This document shows, in pieces, positions 63,376 through 64,000 of a DNA stretch of 64,000 nt (position 1 is its first letter; every line of letters starts with the position of its first letter). Source of the DNA: Comamonas denitrificans. GTDB taxonomy: Bacteria > Pseudomonadota > Gammaproteobacteria > Burkholderiales > Burkholderiaceae_C. Both the position numbers and the translations under genes were made by a program. The notes beneath the pieces are model-generated. The model searched no databases, was not told the origin of the DNA, and was given only the letters and a program-made list of their open reading frames with translations. Location: NCBI RefSeq assembly GCF_017368815.1, contig NZ_JAFNME010000007.1, positions 48,033 through 112,032 of the forward strand. Reading direction: 5' to 3'.

Positions 63376-64000
63376 ATGGCGAAGATCAAGCTCACCAAGT
63401 CCGCAGTCGATGCGGCACAACCCCAAGACAAGGCCATCGAACTGCGGGATACCGTGGTGCCCGGCTTCCTGTGCAAGATCACCCCAGCGGGCCGCAAGGT
63501 GTTCATGCTCCAGTACCGCACGAATGCCGGCGAGCGCCGCAAGCCAGCGCTGGGCCAGTACGGGGAACTGACGGTCGATCAGGCGCGCACGATGGCGCAG
63601 GAATGGCTGGCCGAGGTGCGCAAGGGTGGCGATCCCAGCGCGGCCAAGAACGCGGCCCGCAAGGCACCGACCATGAAGGAGTTTTGCCACACCTTCATGG
63701 AGGACTACTCCAAGCAGCGCAACAAGCCCAGCACGCAGCGCGGCTATCAGGGCGTCATTGACCGCTGCATCATCCCGATCATGGGCCGGATGAAGGTGCA
63801 GGACGTGAAGCGCCCGGACGTGGCCGCGCTGATGAAGAAGCTGGCCTACAAGCAGGCCGAGGCCAACCGCACCTTCGGCGTGCTGCGCAAGATGTTCAAC
63901 CTGGCCGAAGTGTGGGGGCTGCGCCCTGACGGCACCAATCCGTGCCGCCACGTCCCGATGTACCCACCCGGCAAGGAAACCCGGCTTATCGTCGATGACG
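63376..64000 (+). CDS. Tyrosine integrase, DUF4102 N-terminal type (3' end outside window)
   Basis: The frame from ATG 63376 is open to the window edge, giving 208 residues. It begins MAKIKLTKSAVDAAQPQDKA, the DUF4102 arm domain (FMLQYRTNAGERRKPALGQYG) of P4/prophage-type integrases, then a core-binding domain (about 95-190). The catalytic domain lies beyond the window. SD GAGGAG is six bases upstream. Such integrases usually sit at one end of genomic islands, so an element probably continues to the right. Codons (AAG for Lys, GAC for Asp) differ from the host style. Confidence 0.9.
   Translation, partial: MAKIKLTKSAVDAAQPQDKAIELRDTVVPGFLCKITPAGRKVFMLQYRTNAGERRKPALGQYGELTVDQARTMAQEWLAEVRKGGDPSAAKNAARKAPTMKEFCHTFMEDYSKQRNKPSTQRGYQGVIDRCIIPIMGRMKVQDVKRPDVAALMKKLAYKQAEANRTFGVLRKMFNLAEVWGLRPDGTNPCRHVPMYPPGKETRLIVDD

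Overview
The window is GC-rich (roughly 60-65%), densely coded chromosomal DNA. Gene content and order (yebC-purD-hemF-rsfS-rlmH-maf; pcm-rhodanese-tolC; glnD-map; etf-QO) and a dispersed AGCTGTTTGCGCT/AAGCGCAAACAGCT repeat point to a betaproteobacterium of the Comamonadaceae (Acidovorax/Simplicispira/Alicycliphilus-like), and the nir and nor genes say it denitrifies. This placement is inference from recalled family features; no database was consulted.

Layout. 1-13.4 kb: alaS (5' end outside the window), azlCD branched-chain amino acid exporter, a 3-hydroxyisobutyryl-CoA hydrolase-like gene, an LplT-PlsC fusion, hrpA and a DUF4153-like membrane protein. 13.5-25.9 kb: fdxA, initiator tRNA-Met, glnD, map, glnA, a CinA/MoaB-fold gene, a three-gene TrpX-type ABC transporter, etf-QO and an AhpD-like peroxidase. 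26-28 kb: a PAS-LuxR regulator divergent from scoAB. 28-34.4 kb: an RND efflux operon (membrane fusion protein, pump, TolC) divergent from an ArsR-type regulator. 34.5-36.8 kb: a tyrosine recombinase divergent from a KfrA-like coiled-coil DNA-binding protein, with dispersed repeats on either side. 36.8-46 kb: housekeeping genes. 46-60 kb: a Crp/Fnr regulator and one unbroken minus-strand block nirC-F-DL-G-H-J-N-norE-F-C-B-Q-D, with nirE divergent at its head. 60-63.1 kb: NlpC/P60, isochorismatase, pdxH and an OmpA-like protein. 63.4 kb to the end: the start of a DUF4102-type integrase that runs off the window, probably the edge of an integrated element.

How the genes work together. NirE supplies precorrin-2, the NirDL/G/H proteins decarboxylate siroheme-type intermediates, NirJ, NirF and NirN finish heme d1, and NorCB with NorQ/NorD/NorE/NorF reduces the NO made by a cd1 nitrite reductase. 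The reductase gene nirS itself is not in the window. Crp/Fnr-type dyads lie before norC, before the regulator gene and midway between nirC and nirE, so the regulator at 46.1-46.8 kb is the natural candidate controller. The 23-28 kb stretch gathers acyl-CoA and ketone-body functions, and three separate strong dyads suggest several regulators.

Most notable unexplained features: the recombinase/KfrA-like pair with its AT-rich, dyad-filled intergenic region; the repeat family, which appears between genes, inside the nor operon and in frame inside hrpA; AT-rich, codon-atypical patches inside conserved genes; and a histone-H1-like tail on RsfS. There are no gene-free stretches over 300 bases. No CRISPR array, rRNA or insertion sequence was seen.
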